Below, piece by piece: positions 6,585 to 6,850 of a DNA stretch of 6,850 nt; the first letter of the stretch is position 1, and each line of letters opens with the position of its first letter. Both the position numbers and the translations under genes were made by a program. Source of the DNA: an uncultured euryarchaeote (GTDB lineage: Archaea; Thermoplasmatota; Poseidoniia; Poseidoniales; Poseidoniaceae); NCBI GenBank assembly GCA_937897005.1, contig CALCOQ010000223.1:1-6850 (forward strand), written 5' to 3'. Below the pieces are notes generated by a model, which was not told the DNA's origin, ran no database searches, and worked only from the letters and a program-made list of their open reading frames with translations.

Positions 6585-6850
6585 ATCAACAACAACAGCG
6601 CCGTGAACTGATATCATTGTTAGGAGACTTGCCGAATCCCGACACGCCACTATCTTCCACTTTAATCAGTGAACAGACTGAGCATGGACTCAACACCCAA
6701 CGCTGGGAAATCGAATTCGGAGGAATCGAATCTGTCCCGATCCTGGTCATCCTGCCAGAAGGTGAAGGGCCCTTCCCCGTGGTTCTCTACAATCATGCGC
6801 ACGGTGGCAATTATGAACATGGCAAAGAGGAACTGCTGACCGGCAGACCC
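6566..6850 (+). CDS. Alpha/beta hydrolase, N-terminal part (runs off right edge)
   Basis: The first 95 codons of a gene cut by the window edge, open throughout. ATG 6566 is preceded by GGGGAG three bases upstream, a close but plausible ribosome site, and lies 19 bases inside the end of the ATP-grasp gene. The start is a Gln-rich polar stretch (ILNQQQQRRELI), followed by beta strands WEIEFGGIESVPILVILPEG and FPVVLYNHAHGGNYEHGKEEL. The strand followed by NHAHGG is the usual alpha/beta hydrolase oxyanion region, and the GKEELLTGRP continuation recalls dienelactone-hydrolase or acetyl-xylan-esterase-like proteins. The nucleophile elbow (GxSxG) and the Asp/His of the triad lie beyond the window, so an active enzyme cannot be confirmed. 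No signal peptide is seen, so it is probably cytoplasmic. Its coupling with the ligase gene suggests action on the same substrate or product. Confidence 0.72.
   Translation, partial: MEDRILNQQQQRRELISLLGDLPNPDTPLSSTLISEQTEHGLNTQRWEIEFGGIESVPILVILPEGEGPFPVVLYNHAHGGNYEHGKEELLTGRP

Noticed and set aside
6586..6600. CAA-type triplet run (caacaacaacag) as a microsatellite.
   Set aside because: Only about four units; it simply encodes the Gln run near the start of the hydrolase.

Overview
The window most likely comes from an archaeon, and a marine planktonic euryarchaeon such as Poseidoniales (Marine Group II) is my best guess. The clearest archaeal marker is a fused, two-repeat tRNA-splicing endonuclease. 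Large Asp/Gly-rich secreted proteins with Ca-loop motifs, weak or absent Shine-Dalgarno sites at most starts and roughly balanced base composition are compatible with that group. The lineage is an inference from gene content, not a phylogenetic result.

Layout, left to right. (1) On the + strand, the 3' most part of endA (tRNA-splicing endonuclease) enters from the left edge and ends at 1050. (2) On the - strand, three genes read leftwards from about 5549 to 1009 and look like one transcription unit: a membrane protein with an exported domain carrying a Cys-Thr-Cys-His motif; a TatC translocase subunit with a long extra C-terminal cytoplasmic domain; and a membrane-anchored M6-type metallopeptidase. 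The peptidase gene runs tail-to-tail into endA with a short 3' overlap. (3) On the + strand, diverging from the three-gene unit, a TupA-like ATP-grasp ligase gene overlaps the start of an alpha/beta hydrolase gene that leaves the window on the right.

How the genes may work together. The leftward unit is about the cell envelope: an export channel subunit, an exported protease and an exported, possibly redox-active or heme/metal-binding membrane protein. The rightward pair looks like cell-surface or polymer chemistry (an amide-bond-forming ATP-grasp enzyme plus a carboxylesterase-like hydrolase). EndA is unrelated housekeeping.

The point most worth following up is the TatC C-terminal extension. 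It holds a spaced Cys pattern (CxCxxxC, then LC, then GC, in an alternating strand/helix context) that resembles, from memory, the N-terminal cysteine domain of HdrA-type and related 4Fe-4S proteins. No mobile elements, CRISPR arrays, tRNA or rRNA genes were seen. No gap between genes exceeds 300 bases.
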